From: Phycicoccus sp. HDW14
GTDB lineage: Bacteria > Actinomycetota > Actinomycetes > Actinomycetales > Dermatophilaceae
Assembly: GCF_011383005.1 (NCBI RefSeq)
Contig: NZ_CP049935.1
Coordinates: 3,286,001-3,350,000, forward strand
Direction of reading: 5' to 3'
DNA: 64,000 nt
How positions within the stretch are numbered: the first letter of the stretch is position 1; each line of letters starts with the position of its first letter. Shown here one piece after another: positions 19,186 through 27,576 of this stretch. Both the position numbers and the translations under genes were made by a program. Below the pieces are notes generated by a model, which did no database searches, was not told the origin of the DNA, and was given only the letters and a program-made list of their open reading frames with translations.

Positions 19186-20510
19186 GTGTCCACCTCGACA
19201 TGGGATCCCACCAGCCTCACCGCCCGCTTCGACGAGGTGCGCTCGCACACCGAACGCCTCGCCGCCCCCTCTCACCGGAGGACCAGACCGTCCAGTCGAT
19301 GCCCGACGTCTCGCCGACGAAGTGGCACCGGGCACACGTCACGTGGTTCTTCGAGACCTTCCTCCTCGAGGGCAACGAGCCCGGCTTCGCGCCCTTCCAG
19401 GACCGGTACTGGTTCCTCTTCAACAGCTACTACGAGAGCCTCGGCCCGCGCTTCTCGCGCCCCGACCGGGGCCTCGTCACCCGCCCGGGCGCGCACGACG
19501 TCGGGCTCTACCGCGGCAACGTCGATAACCGGGTCCGCGACCTCGTGGCCACCCTCGACGAGGGGTCGCTCGAGAAGCTCACCGCGACCATCGAGCTCGG
19601 CTTCCACCACGAGCAGCAGCACCAGGAGCTGCTCCTCATGGACATCAAGCACGTCCTGTCCCGCAACCCCCTCGAGCCGGTCTACGCCGGCCGCCCTCAC
19701 GAGCACTGCGAGCCCGACCCGATGGGCTGGCTCGAGGTCGAGGGCGGTCTCGTCGAGGTCGGCCACGAGGGCGACGGCTTCTCCTTCGACAACGAGCTGC
19801 CCCGGCACCGGGAGTGGCTCGAGCCCTACCGGCTCGCCGACCGCCTCGTCACCAACGCCGAGTGGCTCGAGTTCATCGCCGACGGCGGCTACCGGCGCCC
19901 CGAGCTGTGGCTCTCCGACGGCCTCGCCCGGGTCCGCGCCGAGGGCTGGCACGCGCCCCTGTACTGGGTCGAGCACGACGGCGTGTGGCTCGAGCACACC
20001 CTGCACGGCACCCTCCCGGTCAACCCCGGCCTCCCCGTCGCGCACGTCAGCTTCTACGAGGCCGAGGCCTACGCCACCTGGGCCGGCAAGCGCCTGCCCA
20101 CCGAGGGCGAGTGGGAGCACGCCGTCGTCGTCGACGGCCAGGCCGACGCCGCCCACTCCGGCGGCAACCTCGCCGACCTCGAGCACTACCACCCGGGCCC
20201 GGCGGGTCCGGCGGTCGACGGGCACCGGCTGCGCCAGGTCTACGGCGACTGCTGGGAGTGGACGTCCTCGGCCTACCACCCGTACCCCGGCTTCCACCCG
20301 CCCGCCGGCGCCATCGGCGAGTACAACGGGAAGTTCATGTCCAACCAGATGGTCCTGCGCGGCGGTTGCGCCCTCACCCCGCCGGCCCACGCGCGCCTCA
20401 CCTACCGCAACTTCTTCCCGCACGGCGCGCGGTGGGCCCTGTCGGGGGTACGGCTCGCCGACGGTGGTGCGCCTCCGGCTCCGGCCGAGCGCCCGGAGGC
20501 CGTCGCGTGA
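19186..20510 (+). CDS. egtB: Ergothioneine biosynthesis protein EgtB (one frameshift)
   Basis: About 441 aa after restoring one C at 19,264-19,269. Iron-dependent sulfoxide synthase that joins hercynine (trimethylhistidine) to a thiol donor. The N-terminal DinB-like domain has the metal-binding GFHHEQQHQELL. The C-terminal formylglycine-generating-enzyme-like domain shows NELPRHREWLEPYRLADRLVTNAEWLEF (FGE start region), GEWEHA, CWEWTSSAYHPYPGF and LRGGCALTP with TYRNFFPHGARW. GTG start at 19,186 keeps the N terminus SLTARFDEVRSHTERLAAPL. Its stop overlaps the egtD start in GTGA. Confidence 0.9.
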
Positions 20511-21499
20511 GCGGGGCCCTCGAACCCCGGGTCCGCGTCCTCCTCGACCCCGACTGGGCCTCGGGCTCGCTCGTCGACGACGTGCGTCGCGGCCTCGGCG
20601 GGCGGCCACGGCGGCTCCCCCCGAAGTGGCTGTACGACGACGTCGGCGCCGGGCTCTTCGACGAGATCACCCGCCTGCCGGAGTACTACCCCACCGAGGC
20701 CGAGCGGGCCATCCTCACCGCCCACGCCGCCGAGGTCGCCGAGGCCTGCGACGCCGCCACGCTCGTCGAGCTGGGCAGCGGCACGAGCGACAAGACGCGC
20801 ACGCTGCTCGACGCCTTCCGGTCCCCCGGCCGCTCGCACGGGCCGCTGCGCCGGTTCGTCCCGGTCGACGTCTCGGACGCCACGCTGCGCGGTGCCGCGA
20901 CGATGCTCGCCGAGCGCTACCCGGGGATGGCCGTCGAGGCGGTCGTCGGCGACTTCACCCTGCACCTGGGGCACCTGCCCCGCGGCGACCGTCGGCTCGT
21001 GGCCTTCCTCGGCAGCACGATCGGCAACTTCTACCTCGAGGAGCGCCGCGCGTTCCTCGGCGCCCTCGCCGACTCGCTCGACACCGGCGAGTGGCTGCTG
21101 CTCGGCACCGACCTGGTCAAGGACGTCGACCGGATGGTCGCCGCCTACGACGACGACGCCGGCCTCACGGAACGGTTCATCCGCAACTGCCTCACCGTCG
21201 TCAACCGCGAGCTCGGGGCCGACTTCGACCAGGGCGCCTTCAGCTACGCCCCGCTCTGGGACGCCCGGATGGAGCGCATCGACATGCGGCTGCGCGCCGA
21301 GGAGCCGTCGGTCGTCCGGGTGCCCGGGGCCGACCTCGTCGTCGAGCTGGCCACCGGCGAGGAGCTGTGCATCGAGATCTCCACGAAGTTCCGGCTCGAG
21401 GGCATCGCCACCGAGCTCGCCGACGCCGGCTTCGAGGTCGCCGAGACCTGGACCGACCCCGCCGGCGACTTCGCCCTCACCCTGGCCCGTCGGACCTGA
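20507..21499 (+). CDS. egtD: L-histidine N-alpha-methyltransferase EgtD
   Basis: 330 aa, full length. Converts histidine to hercynine with three SAM molecules, first committed step of ergothioneine formation. Seen: RLPPKWLYDDVGAGLFDEITRLPEYYPT (family signature), the SAM loop ELGSGTSDKT, VPVDVSDATL, the acidic FLGSTIGNFY, and DFDQGAF and EISTKFR, where the family's substrate pocket lies. GTG start coupled to egtB. No egtA, egtC or egtE is adjacent. Confidence 0.93.
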   Translation: MSGALEPRVRVLLDPDWASGSLVDDVRRGLGGRPRRLPPKWLYDDVGAGLFDEITRLPEYYPTEAERAILTAHAAEVAEACDAATLVELGSGTSDKTRTLLDAFRSPGRSHGPLRRFVPVDVSDATLRGAATMLAERYPGMAVEAVVGDFTLHLGHLPRGDRRLVAFLGSTIGNFYLEERRAFLGALADSLDTGEWLLLGTDLVKDVDRMVAAYDDDAGLTERFIRNCLTVVNRELGADFDQGAFSYAPLWDARMERIDMRLRAEEPSVVRVPGADLVVELATGEELCIEISTKFRLEGIATELADAGFEVAETWTDPAGDFALTLARRT

Positions 21500-22706
21500 C
21501 GCACCTGACGGCGGCTCCGCGCGTCGGCTCGAGGAGGTGGGCCTCGAGCCGGTGGGCCGTCGTGCCCAGCACCTCCCGGGCCATGACGCCGGAGGCCGCG
21601 AGCCCCCGCAGGATGCCGTCGCGCACCACCCGACCGACCGGGCCGGGCATTTTGGCGCTCGTCGTCCGGGCCCCGGCCCGCACGATGCCCTCGACCCGGT
21701 GGCGACGGGCGGTCTCGTAGGCGGGCAGACCGTCGAGCCCGCGGGTGCGCAGCAGGTCGACGAGCACCGCGGCGTCCTCGAGGGCCATCGCCGCCCCCTG
21801 CCCGGAGCTCGGCGAGGGCGCGTGCACGGCGTCACCGACCAGCACGCTCGCCCGGCCGTGCCAGCGCGGCACCCGGGCGAGGTCGTGCGTGTTGTCACCG
21901 GCCAGCTCGAGCCGCCCGGCGGCGATGAGCTCGGCGGCCGGCCCGGCGTCGGCCGCGGCGAGGTCGCAGAGGTGGGCCCGCCACTGCTCGTCGCTCGTCG
22001 CGGCCCGTTCCTGCGGGGTCACCTGCGGTCGCGCCTCGTTGACGAACCAGACGACCCGCCCGTTCGGGAGCGGGAAGGCGCCGGTGAAGCAGCGCCGCCC
22101 GAAGACGAACTGCCAGGCCTCGGGGGCGAGCCGCTCGTTCCACCCGGTCCCGGCGGTGACGCCGCCGAAGTTCACCATCCCGACGTAGCGCGGCTCCGGC
22201 GTCCGGGGGTCGACGGCCCGCCGCACCCGCGACCACACCCCGTCCGCGCCGACGACGACGTCACCGGTGAGGCGGCTGCCGTCGGCGAGCACGACGGCCG
22301 GGCCACCGGCGCCGTCCTCGAGCGATTCCACGGACGCACCGAGCCGCAGGTCGGCGCCGGCCGCCACCGCCGCGTCGACGAGCAGGGCCGAGAGGGCCGA
22401 ACGCTTCATCGTCAGTGCCACCGAGCCGTCGGCCAGGGGCGTCCCGAGCGGTACCTCGCCGAGCACGCGGCCGCCCGAGGCGAGCAGCCGGTTGGTGCGA
22501 GCGGACCACCCGACGGCCCGCGCGGGGTCGAGCACGCCCAGCCGGTCGAGGACGTCGAGGCCGTTCGGCGCCAGCGTGATCCACGACCCCTCGTCGGGGT
22601 CGAGTGCCGGCCGGCGCTCGAGCACCGTCACGTCGAGCCCGACCCGCCGGGCCGCGAGCGCCGTGGCCGCCCCGGCGACCCCTCCTCCGACGACGAGTAG
22701 CCTCAT
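21477..22706 (-). CDS. FAD-dependent monooxygenase
   Basis: 409 aa group A flavoprotein monooxygenase (PHBH fold). Seen: the dinucleotide motif VVGGGVAGAATALAARR at the start, LERRPAL, the DG motif VVGADGVWSRVRR, and the FAD-ribityl motif VLVGDAVHAPSPSSGQGAAMALEDA. Hydroxylates a small aromatic or polyketide substrate by family; the compound is unknown. ATG at 22,706 places the Rossmann motif at residue 3. Divergent from a MarR gene over 55 bp containing a palindrome. The 3' end overlaps egtD by 23 bp on the other strand. Confidence 0.88.
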   Translation of the reverse strand: MRLLVVGGGVAGAATALAARRVGLDVTVLERRPALDPDEGSWITLAPNGLDVLDRLGVLDPARAVGWSARTNRLLASGGRVLGEVPLGTPLADGSVALTMKRSALSALLVDAAVAAGADLRLGASVESLEDGAGGPAVVLADGSRLTGDVVVGADGVWSRVRRAVDPRTPEPRYVGMVNFGGVTAGTGWNERLAPEAWQFVFGRRCFTGAFPLPNGRVVWFVNEARPQVTPQERAATSDEQWRAHLCDLAAADAGPAAELIAAGRLELAGDNTHDLARVPRWHGRASVLVGDAVHAPSPSSGQGAAMALEDAAVLVDLLRTRGLDGLPAYETARRHRVEGIVRAGARTTSAKMPGPVGRVVRDGILRGLAASGVMAREVLGTTAHRLEAHLLEPTRGAAVRCVRSDGPG

Positions 22707-22736
22707 CTTCGACCTCTTCCGTACGACGATCAAACA

Positions 22737-22751
22737 TTTCGATATTCGAAA
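22737..22751. promoter_or_regulatory. Candidate MarR operator
   Basis: TTTCGA and TCGAAA flank a 3-nt spacer TAT in the 55-bp gap between the monooxygenase and its divergent MarR gene, an unusually A/T-rich patch for this genome. Position and symmetry suggest it is bound by the neighbouring regulator and controls both genes. Confidence 0.6.
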
Positions 22752-22761
22752 GAGTAGGTGG

Positions 22762-23223
22762 ATGGACCCGCGGAGTCAACTGGTCGCCTCGCTCGGCGAC
22801 GCGATGCAGCGCTACCAGCGCAGCGTCCAGGCCTACGACGACGCCGTGGGGCGGGCCCTCGACCTCGGCCCGGCCGACCTGCGCTGCCTCGACTGGCTCG
22901 TCGACGGCCCGAAGACCGCCGGCGCGCTGGCCACCGCCACCGGGCTGCGGCCGGCCGCGACGACCGCGCTCATCGACCGGCTCGAGGCCCGCGGCCTCGT
23001 CGAGCGGGTGCGCGACGAGTCCGACCGCCGCCGCGTCCTCGTGCGGATGACGGAGGAGGGCTCCCGCGAGACCTACGCGATGTACGCGCCGCTCGTCGAC
23101 GAGGGCACCCGGCTCTTCGACGGCGTCACGGACGCCCAGCTGCGGGCGATGGGGGGCCTGCTCGAGCGGATGCGCGAGATGACCGACCGGCACGCCGAGC
23201 GCCTGCGCGGCGACGGCACCTGA
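22762..23223 (+). CDS. MarR-family transcriptional regulator
   Basis: 153 aa. The winged helix is visible as DLRCLDWLVDGPKTAGALATATGLRPAATTALIDRLEARGLVERVRDESDRRRVLVRMTEEG (in segments: ADLRCLDWL, recognition helix RPAATTALIDRLEARG, wing DESDRRRVLV). N- and C-terminal helices for dimer formation. Divergent from the FAD monooxygenase, which it probably represses until a ligand (perhaps the oxygenase substrate) is bound. Confidence 0.9.
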   Translation: MDPRSQLVASLGDAMQRYQRSVQAYDDAVGRALDLGPADLRCLDWLVDGPKTAGALATATGLRPAATTALIDRLEARGLVERVRDESDRRRVLVRMTEEGSRETYAMYAPLVDEGTRLFDGVTDAQLRAMGGLLERMREMTDRHAERLRGDGT

Positions 23224-23230
23224 GCGACCC

Positions 23231-23285
23231 CCGGGTCGAGGTGACACCCGACCGGATCCGGGTCGCCTGTCACCTCGAACCGGGC
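23231..23285. repeat. Dispersed inverted repeat, copy 4
   Basis: Arms of about 24 nt (23,231-23,254 and 23,261-23,285), loop about 6 nt, starting eight bases after the MarR stop. The core TCGAGGTGACA pairs perfectly with TGTCACCTCGA, and the outer part GGNTCGAGG is shared with copies 3 and 5. Probably serves as terminator as well. Confidence 0.65.
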
Positions 23286-23358
23286 GAGCACCTTCGACAA
23301 CATCGCCCGTCGCACCCGGAGTGGTCGGCGGCACCTCGCCGGTCACCCAGACTGGGGG

Positions 23359-24183
23359 ATGCTGCTCGAGGGGTCCCACGTCCTGCTGACCGGCGCGACG
23401 GGGACCATCGGGTCCGCCCTCGCGGCCGGGTTCGCCGCGCTCGGTGCGCGGCTGACCCTCGTGGCCCGTGGTGCCGGCCCCCTGACGGACCTCGCCGGCG
23501 AGCTCGGGGCCACCGCCCTCCCGGCGGACCTGACCCGCACCGACGAGCTCGCCGACGTCGTCACCCGCGCCGAGGACGGCCTCGGCCCGGTCGACGTCCT
23601 GGTGCACAACGCGGGAGTCGAGGTGCTCGACGAGCTCGCCGATGCCGACCCCGCCGAGCTGGCCGCGGCCGTCGCCCTCAACCTGACCGCGCCGCTCGTC
23701 CTCACCCGCCTCGTGCTGCCCGGGATGCTGGCGCGCCGCCGCGGCCACGTCGTGGCGCTCTCCTCGCTCGCCGGGGTCGCGAGCTTCCCGGGGCTGGCCG
23801 CCTACGGTGCGACCAAGGCCGGCCTGACCCACGCGATGGCCGGGCTGCGGCTCGAGCTGCGCGGCACCGCGGTCCGCACGACGACGGTCGAGGTCGGGCC
23901 GGTCGAGTCGCCGATGATGGACCGCATCACCGAGCACCCGCCGACCGCCCGCGCCTTCGCCCGCGCCCACGGCCTCCACCTCCTGCGCAGCCTCGGCCCC
24001 GACGAGGTGGCCGGAGCCGTCGTCGACGCCGTCGCGCGCGACCGCCGACACGTGCGCCTGCCCCGGCGCGCGGCCCCGCTCGCCGCGGTCGCCGCGGCGC
24101 CCCGCGCCCTGGTCCGCACCGTCCTCACCGGCCTCCCGACGGCGACGGCCACCCGGAACGCCACCCCGGCGAGGACGCGATGA
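23359..24183 (+). CDS. Short-chain dehydrogenase/reductase
   Basis: 274 aa. Classical SDR: cofactor motif LLTGATGTIGSALAAGF (TGxxxGxG), NAG-type motif VHNAGVEVL, active-site Ser in ALSSLAGVASFPGL and YxxxK as YGATKAG. The arginine RG in LVARG after beta2 suggests NADP preference. The ending is Arg/Ala-rich. Substrate unknown. Its stop overlaps the next ATG (ATGA), so it works with the E2-type acyltransferase. Confidence 0.86.
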   Translation: MLLEGSHVLLTGATGTIGSALAAGFAALGARLTLVARGAGPLTDLAGELGATALPADLTRTDELADVVTRAEDGLGPVDVLVHNAGVEVLDELADADPAELAAAVALNLTAPLVLTRLVLPGMLARRRGHVVALSSLAGVASFPGLAAYGATKAGLTHAMAGLRLELRGTAVRTTTVEVGPVESPMMDRITEHPPTARAFARAHGLHLLRSLGPDEVAGAVVDAVARDRRHVRLPRRAAPLAAVAAAPRALVRTVLTGLPTATATRNATPARTR

Positions 24184-25009
24184 GCCGCCGCCCGAGCCGC
24201 CACCCGAGCCGCCGCCCGGTCCGCCGCAAGATCGCCGTCGCCACGTGGCGCGCGCCCACCGAGGGCCGCATCCACGCCCGCACCGAGGTCGACGTCTCCG
24301 CCGCGCTGGCCCACCTCGAGCACCTGCGCGCCAGCACCGGCGTCCGGGTCACCCTCACCCACCTCGTCGGCGCAGCCCTCGGCCGGGCCCTGCGCGAGGT
24401 GCCCGAGGCGCGCGCCCGGGTCGTGCTGGGGCGGCTGCGCACCACGGACGACTGCACCGTCGCCTTCGCCGTCGACGTCGAGGACGGCTTCGACCTCGCA
24501 CCGGTCCGGGTCGCGGACGCCGACCGGCTGAGCACCGTCGAGGTCGCCGAACGCGTCGAGGCCTCCGTCTCGGGCGTCCGCGGCGGGACCGACCGCCACC
24601 ACCGCCGCACCAACGCCCTGGTCCACCTCGCACCGACGTGGGCGATGCGCACGGTCCTCGACGTCGCGAGCCTCCTCGTCGGCGGGTTCGGCGTGCCGGC
24701 GTTCGGCCAGCCCGGCCGCCCCTCGGCACGGCGTTCATCTCCAACGTCGGCACCCTCGACCTCGACGAGGCCTTCCTGGCCCCGGCGCCGTTCGCGCGGA
24801 CCGCCGTGTACCTGGCCGTCGGGACCGTGCGCGAGCGCCCGGTCGTCGTCGACGGCGAGGTCGTCGTGCGGCCGGTCGCCGTCCTCGTGGCGACCGCCGA
24901 CCACCGGATCCTCGACGGCGCGCACGCCGGGCGCCTCCAGCGGGTGGTCCTCGAGCTGCTCGCCGACCCGGCCCGCCTCGACGTCCCCGGCGCCGGTCCG
25001 CCCGGCTGA
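24180..25009 (+). CDS. 2-oxoacid dehydrogenase E2-type acyltransferase without lipoyl domain (one frameshift)
   Basis: About 276 aa after restoring one C in the run at 24,716-24,722. Only the catalytic (chloramphenicol-acetyltransferase-like) domain is present: VTLTHLVGAALGRAL, VAFAVDVEDGFDLAPV, the restored GTAFISNVGTLDLDEAF and the active-site DHRILDGAHAG with His and Asp. A lipoyl domain and E1-binding domain are missing, so it cannot act as a normal E2 subunit. Basic N terminus (RRPSRHPSRRPVRRK). Likely transfers an acyl group from a free acyl-CoA or is structural; co-translated with the SDR. Confidence 0.78.
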
Positions 25010-25023
25010 CCCACCGGCACGCG

Positions 25024-25054
25024 ACGAGGGCCCGTCCGGTGGACGGGCCCTCGT
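25024..25054. terminator. Terminator between convergent acyltransferase and bfr genes
   Basis: Perfect 14-bp stem with a GGT loop (25,024-25,037 with 25,041-25,054). It lies 14 bases after the acyltransferase stop and 22 bases beyond the bacterioferritin stop, so it can serve both strands. Confidence 0.75.
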
Positions 25055-25076
25055 GGTGTCGTGCGTCGCGCAGCCG

Positions 25077-25561
25077 TCAGGGGCGCTGCCCGGCTCCATC
25101 TGCTGAGCGAGATACTGCGGGACGCCGATCCGCTCGATCGCGTCGAGCTGGGACTCGAACCAGTCGGCGTGCTTCTCCTCGTCGCGGACCATCTCCTCGA
25201 AGATGGCGGCCGAGCCGTGGTCGCCGAGCTCGTGGCACTCCTTGGCAGCGGCGTTGAACTGCGCGACGGCCGTGAGCTCGCCGGCGTGGGCGAGGCGCAG
25301 CATCTCCTCGGCGGTCTCGCCGACCGTGAGGGGGAGCAGCTTCTGGATGTTGGGGTGACCCTCGAAGAAGAGGATCCGCTGGATGAGGGCGTCGGCGTCG
25401 CGCATCTCGTCGATGGACAGGTCGTAGAAGACCTTGCCGAGCCGGGTGAAGCCCCAGTTGTCGAGCATCCGGGCGTGGAGGAAGTACATGTTCGTCACGG
25501 TGAGCTCGAAGGTCAGGGCCTCGTTGAAGAGCTCGACGACACGACGGTCAACTGGCTGCAC
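25077..25561 (-). CDS. bfr: Bacterioferritin (frameshift near the C terminus)
   Basis: 161 aa when one base is restored just before the end (run at about 25,080-25,092), which gives a short C terminus and a stop at 25,077 in front of the terminator; without it the frame runs on for hundreds of residues. Ferritin-like four-helix protein that oxidises and stores iron. Diiron ligands are visible as FEALTFEL-type Glu in LFNEALTFELT, the Glu/His pair in IDEMRDADAL, and EEMVRDEEKHADWFE; the Met that binds haem corresponds to the MLDN region. Overlaps bfd by 14 bases, so the two are co-translated. Confidence 0.88.
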
Positions 25562-25781
25562 GGATGGTCTCCTCGTCGATGGACAGTGCCCGCAGGTCGT
25601 CCATCGTGCGGGCCCGGCTGACGTCATGCTCGCAGACGAGGGCCTTGACCGTGAAGACGCAGCCCCCGCAGTCGGTGCCGGCACCGGTGGTGCGGCAAAC
25701 CTCGGCGAGGGTCACGGCGCCCTCCTCGACGGCCCGGGTGATCGTGGCGTCGTTGACGACCTTGCAGTGGCAGACGATCAC
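25548..25781 (-). CDS. bfd: Bacterioferritin-associated ferredoxin
   Basis: 77 aa. Four cysteines in the Bfd arrangement: CHC near the start (VIVCHCKVVND) and CGGC in TGAGTDCGGCVFTV, binding a 2Fe-2S cluster. Bfd transfers electrons to bacterioferritin haem to release stored iron. GTG start at 25,781 has GGGAGGAGG upstream; the frame continues further but without a site. The C-terminal extension (RTMDDLRALSIDEETIRAAS) is longer than in enteric Bfd. An iron box lies about 60 bp upstream. Confidence 0.87.
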   Translation of the reverse strand: MIVCHCKVVNDATITRAVEEGAVTLAEVCRTTGAGTDCGGCVFTVKALVCEHDVSRARTMDDLRALSIDEETIRAAS

Positions 25782-25843
25782 GGCGCCTCCTCCCGGGTCC
25801 GTCCCCACGGCCGGTCCGCGGAGTCAGGGTCACCTAACCACAT

Positions 25844-25862
25844 GAAGGTGAGGCTCACCTAA
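25844..25862 (-). promoter_or_regulatory. DtxR/IdeR iron box upstream of bfd-bfr
   Basis: The 19-bp GAAGGTGAGGCTCACCTAA differs from the actinobacterial IdeR/DtxR consensus TTAGGTTAGGCTAACCTAA at four positions and keeps its symmetry. A further half site (CACCTAACC, 25,831-25,839) lies next to it. By family knowledge IdeR with iron activates storage genes and represses uptake genes. Confidence 0.82.
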
Positions 25863-25917
25863 TAAGTGTCCGTGATGTGGCCGTCCGCCCGAGGCCGCGG
25901 TGGCTAGCGTGGGGCGG

Positions 25918-26529
25918 GTGGACACGACGTCAGCGCGGATGCGACCGGCCGGGGCCCCGGACGAACCCGCGGTCCGCCGCGTCTGCCTCCTGACCGGCCT
26001 CGCGGGCGCCGACGCCTCGGACCGACACGCCGACCCCGAGCTGCTGGGGATGGTGTGGGCAGCGCCCTACCTGCACGCGCCGGGCGCCGTGGCCCTCGTC
26101 GTCGAGGACGAGGAGGGGGTGGCGGGGTACTGCGTCGCGGCCGCCGACACCGCGGCGTTCGAGCGCTGGCTCGAGGCCGACTGGCTGCCACCCCTCCGCC
26201 GGGCCCACCCGCAGGGGTCGGGCGACACCCCGGACGACGCCGCGCTCGTCCGGCGGCTGCACGCCTGGCCCCGTGCCGAGCCCGCGCTCGTCGTGGCGTA
26301 CCCGGCCCACCTGCACGTCGACCTGCTGCCGCGCCTCCAAGGACGGCGCTGGGGCCGCCGGCTCGTCGAGGCGGTGCTCACCGAGCTCGGCTCGCGCGGT
26401 GTCGCCGGGCTGCACCTCGTCGTCGACCCCGCGAACACCGCGGCCACCGGGTTCTACGAGCGGCTGGGGTTCGAGCGGCTGGCCGCCGACGGGGGCGGCG
26501 TCACCTACGGCCGCCGGCCGCTGGGCTGA
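25918..26529 (+). CDS. GNAT acetyltransferase
   Basis: 203 aa. N-terminal MRPAGAPDEPAVRRVCLLTG and the acetyl-CoA loop LQGRRWGRRLVEAVL, then LHLVVDPANTAATGFYERLGFERL as in GNAT enzymes. The segment PAHLHVDLLPRLQGR resembles bacterial proteins related to the acetyltransferase-like domain of O-GlcNAcase. Substrate unknown. GTG start at 25,918, at once downstream of the divergent bfd promoter region. Confidence 0.82.
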   Translation: MDTTSARMRPAGAPDEPAVRRVCLLTGLAGADASDRHADPELLGMVWAAPYLHAPGAVALVVEDEEGVAGYCVAAADTAAFERWLEADWLPPLRRAHPQGSGDTPDDAALVRRLHAWPRAEPALVVAYPAHLHVDLLPRLQGRRWGRRLVEAVLTELGSRGVAGLHLVVDPANTAATGFYERLGFERLAADGGGVTYGRRPLG

Positions 26530-26553
26530 CGGCCCCGCCTCGGACGGCCGGCG

Positions 26554-26679
26554 TCAGCCCTGGGTGCCGCGCCCTCGCTCGGCGACCTTGCGCCTGGCCA
26601 GCGGGACGCCGACCGTGGCGAGGGCCTGCCAGACCAGCCAGCCGAGGGCGGTGTAGGCGGTCTTCTTCGTACGGCTCAT
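26554..26679 (-). CDS. Small basic protein, 41 aa
   Basis: MSRTKKTAYTALGWLVWQAL then a short hydrophobic part and a basic C terminus (ARRKVAERGRGTQG). ATG at 26,679 with GGAGGACACCCC upstream. Probably one membrane helix (YTALGWLVWQALATVGVPLA). Comparable short proteins exist in actinobacteria without known function. Located directly after the GNAT gene on the opposite strand. Confidence 0.6.
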   Translation of the reverse strand: MSRTKKTAYTALGWLVWQALATVGVPLARRKVAERGRGTQG

Positions 26680-26717
26680 GGGGTGTCCTCCCGTGGTGGG
26701 TGAGTGGGGATGCGGAC

Positions 26718-26752
26718 GACGGGGCCTGCCACTCCTGGTGGCAGGCCCCGTC
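26718..26752. terminator. Terminator hairpin downstream of CsbD
   Basis: 15-bp perfect stem (26,718-26,732 with 26,738-26,752; arms GACGGGGCCTGCCAC and complement), loop of five bases, 23 bases past the CsbD stop on the minus strand. Confidence 0.72.
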
Positions 26753-26775
26753 GGGTCATCGGGTCAGGGCTGCGC

Positions 26776-26946
26776 TCAGGAGAGCGTGTCCTTGATGTTC
26801 TCGCCGGCCTTCTTGACCTTGGCCTCGGCCTGGTCGGCCTTGCCCTCGGCCTCGAGGCGCTCGTTGTTCGTCGCGTCGCCGATGGCCTCCTTGGCCTTGC
26901 CGGTGAGGTCCTGCGCGGCGTTCTTGGCCTTGTCAGCGATACCCAT
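26776..26946 (-). CDS. CsbD-family stress protein
   Basis: 56 aa, MGIADKAKNAAQDLTGKAKE then AIGDATNNERLEAEGKADQ and a Lys/Ala-rich end. The motif GKAKEAIGDATNNERLEAEGK is the hallmark of CsbD-like proteins, small helical proteins induced by general stress. GGAC(A/C)-rich ribosome site before the ATG at 26,946. It closes the Asp23 operon and may share its regulation. Confidence 0.85.
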   Translation of the reverse strand: MGIADKAKNAAQDLTGKAKEAIGDATNNERLEAEGKADQAEAKVKKAGENIKDTLS

Positions 26947-27013
26947 GGTGGTGTCCTTTCTGTGGGGTGACCGTGCGGTCAGGGGGGGTTCAGGGGGTGG
27001 TTCAGGTGGTGGT

Positions 27014-27576
27014 TCAGGTGGTGGCCGCGTTCCGCGGCGGGCGGTGCACCCGCACGAGGTAGCGGACCGGGACGGCGCCACCGGTGGCCGTGGCCACCTC
27101 GGCGTCGACCGCCGCCAGGTCACGGCGCAGCTCGGTGAGCGAGGCGTCGTGCCGGGCGGTGACGGTGACCTCGACGACCCCGGCGTCGGGGCCGGAGCCC
27201 ACGGACCCGGAGGCCGACTCGGTGGCGAGCCGGGACTCGGCGGCTGCCGCCACGGCGTCCGCCAGGGCGGCGAGACGCAGGCGCAGGCGCCCGTCCTCCC
27301 CGCTGTCGGGCAGCGAGACGGAGCGGATGCCGACCCGGCGCAGGTGGCTCGCGAGCCAGGACAGGCCGGCGACGACGAGCAGGACCCCGACGGGGGCCAG
27401 CGCCCAGACCCACCAGCCCGCGGAGGCCCACGAGTCGGCGCCACCCACGGCGAGCGTGTCGGTGTCGGGGCCAGCACGCCGGCCCACCAGAAGGCGAGCG
27501 CGACGCCGCCCCCGAGGAGCAGCAGCCCGACGACGAGGGTCAGGGTGCGGTCGAGCCGCACGGCCGAGCGGGTCAT
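27014..27576 (-). CDS. AmaP/DUF6286-like membrane protein (one frameshift)
   Basis: About 187 aa after restoring a base in the G run at 27,467-27,470. Two membrane helices (LTLVVGLLLLGGGVALAFWWAG and VWALAPVGVLLVVAGLSWLA) precede a C-terminal Asp23-like domain (RLRLRLAALADAVAAAAESRL, VVEVTVTARHDASLTELRRDL). The plan fits AmaP, the membrane anchor of Asp23. ATG overlaps the stop of the DUF6286 gene. Confidence 0.72.

Noticed and set aside
22595-22625. Near-palindrome TCGAGTGCCGG/CCGGCGCTCGA in the monooxygenase gene as another repeat copy
   Set aside because: It encodes the conserved LERRPALDPDEG region and has no loop; codon bias explains it.
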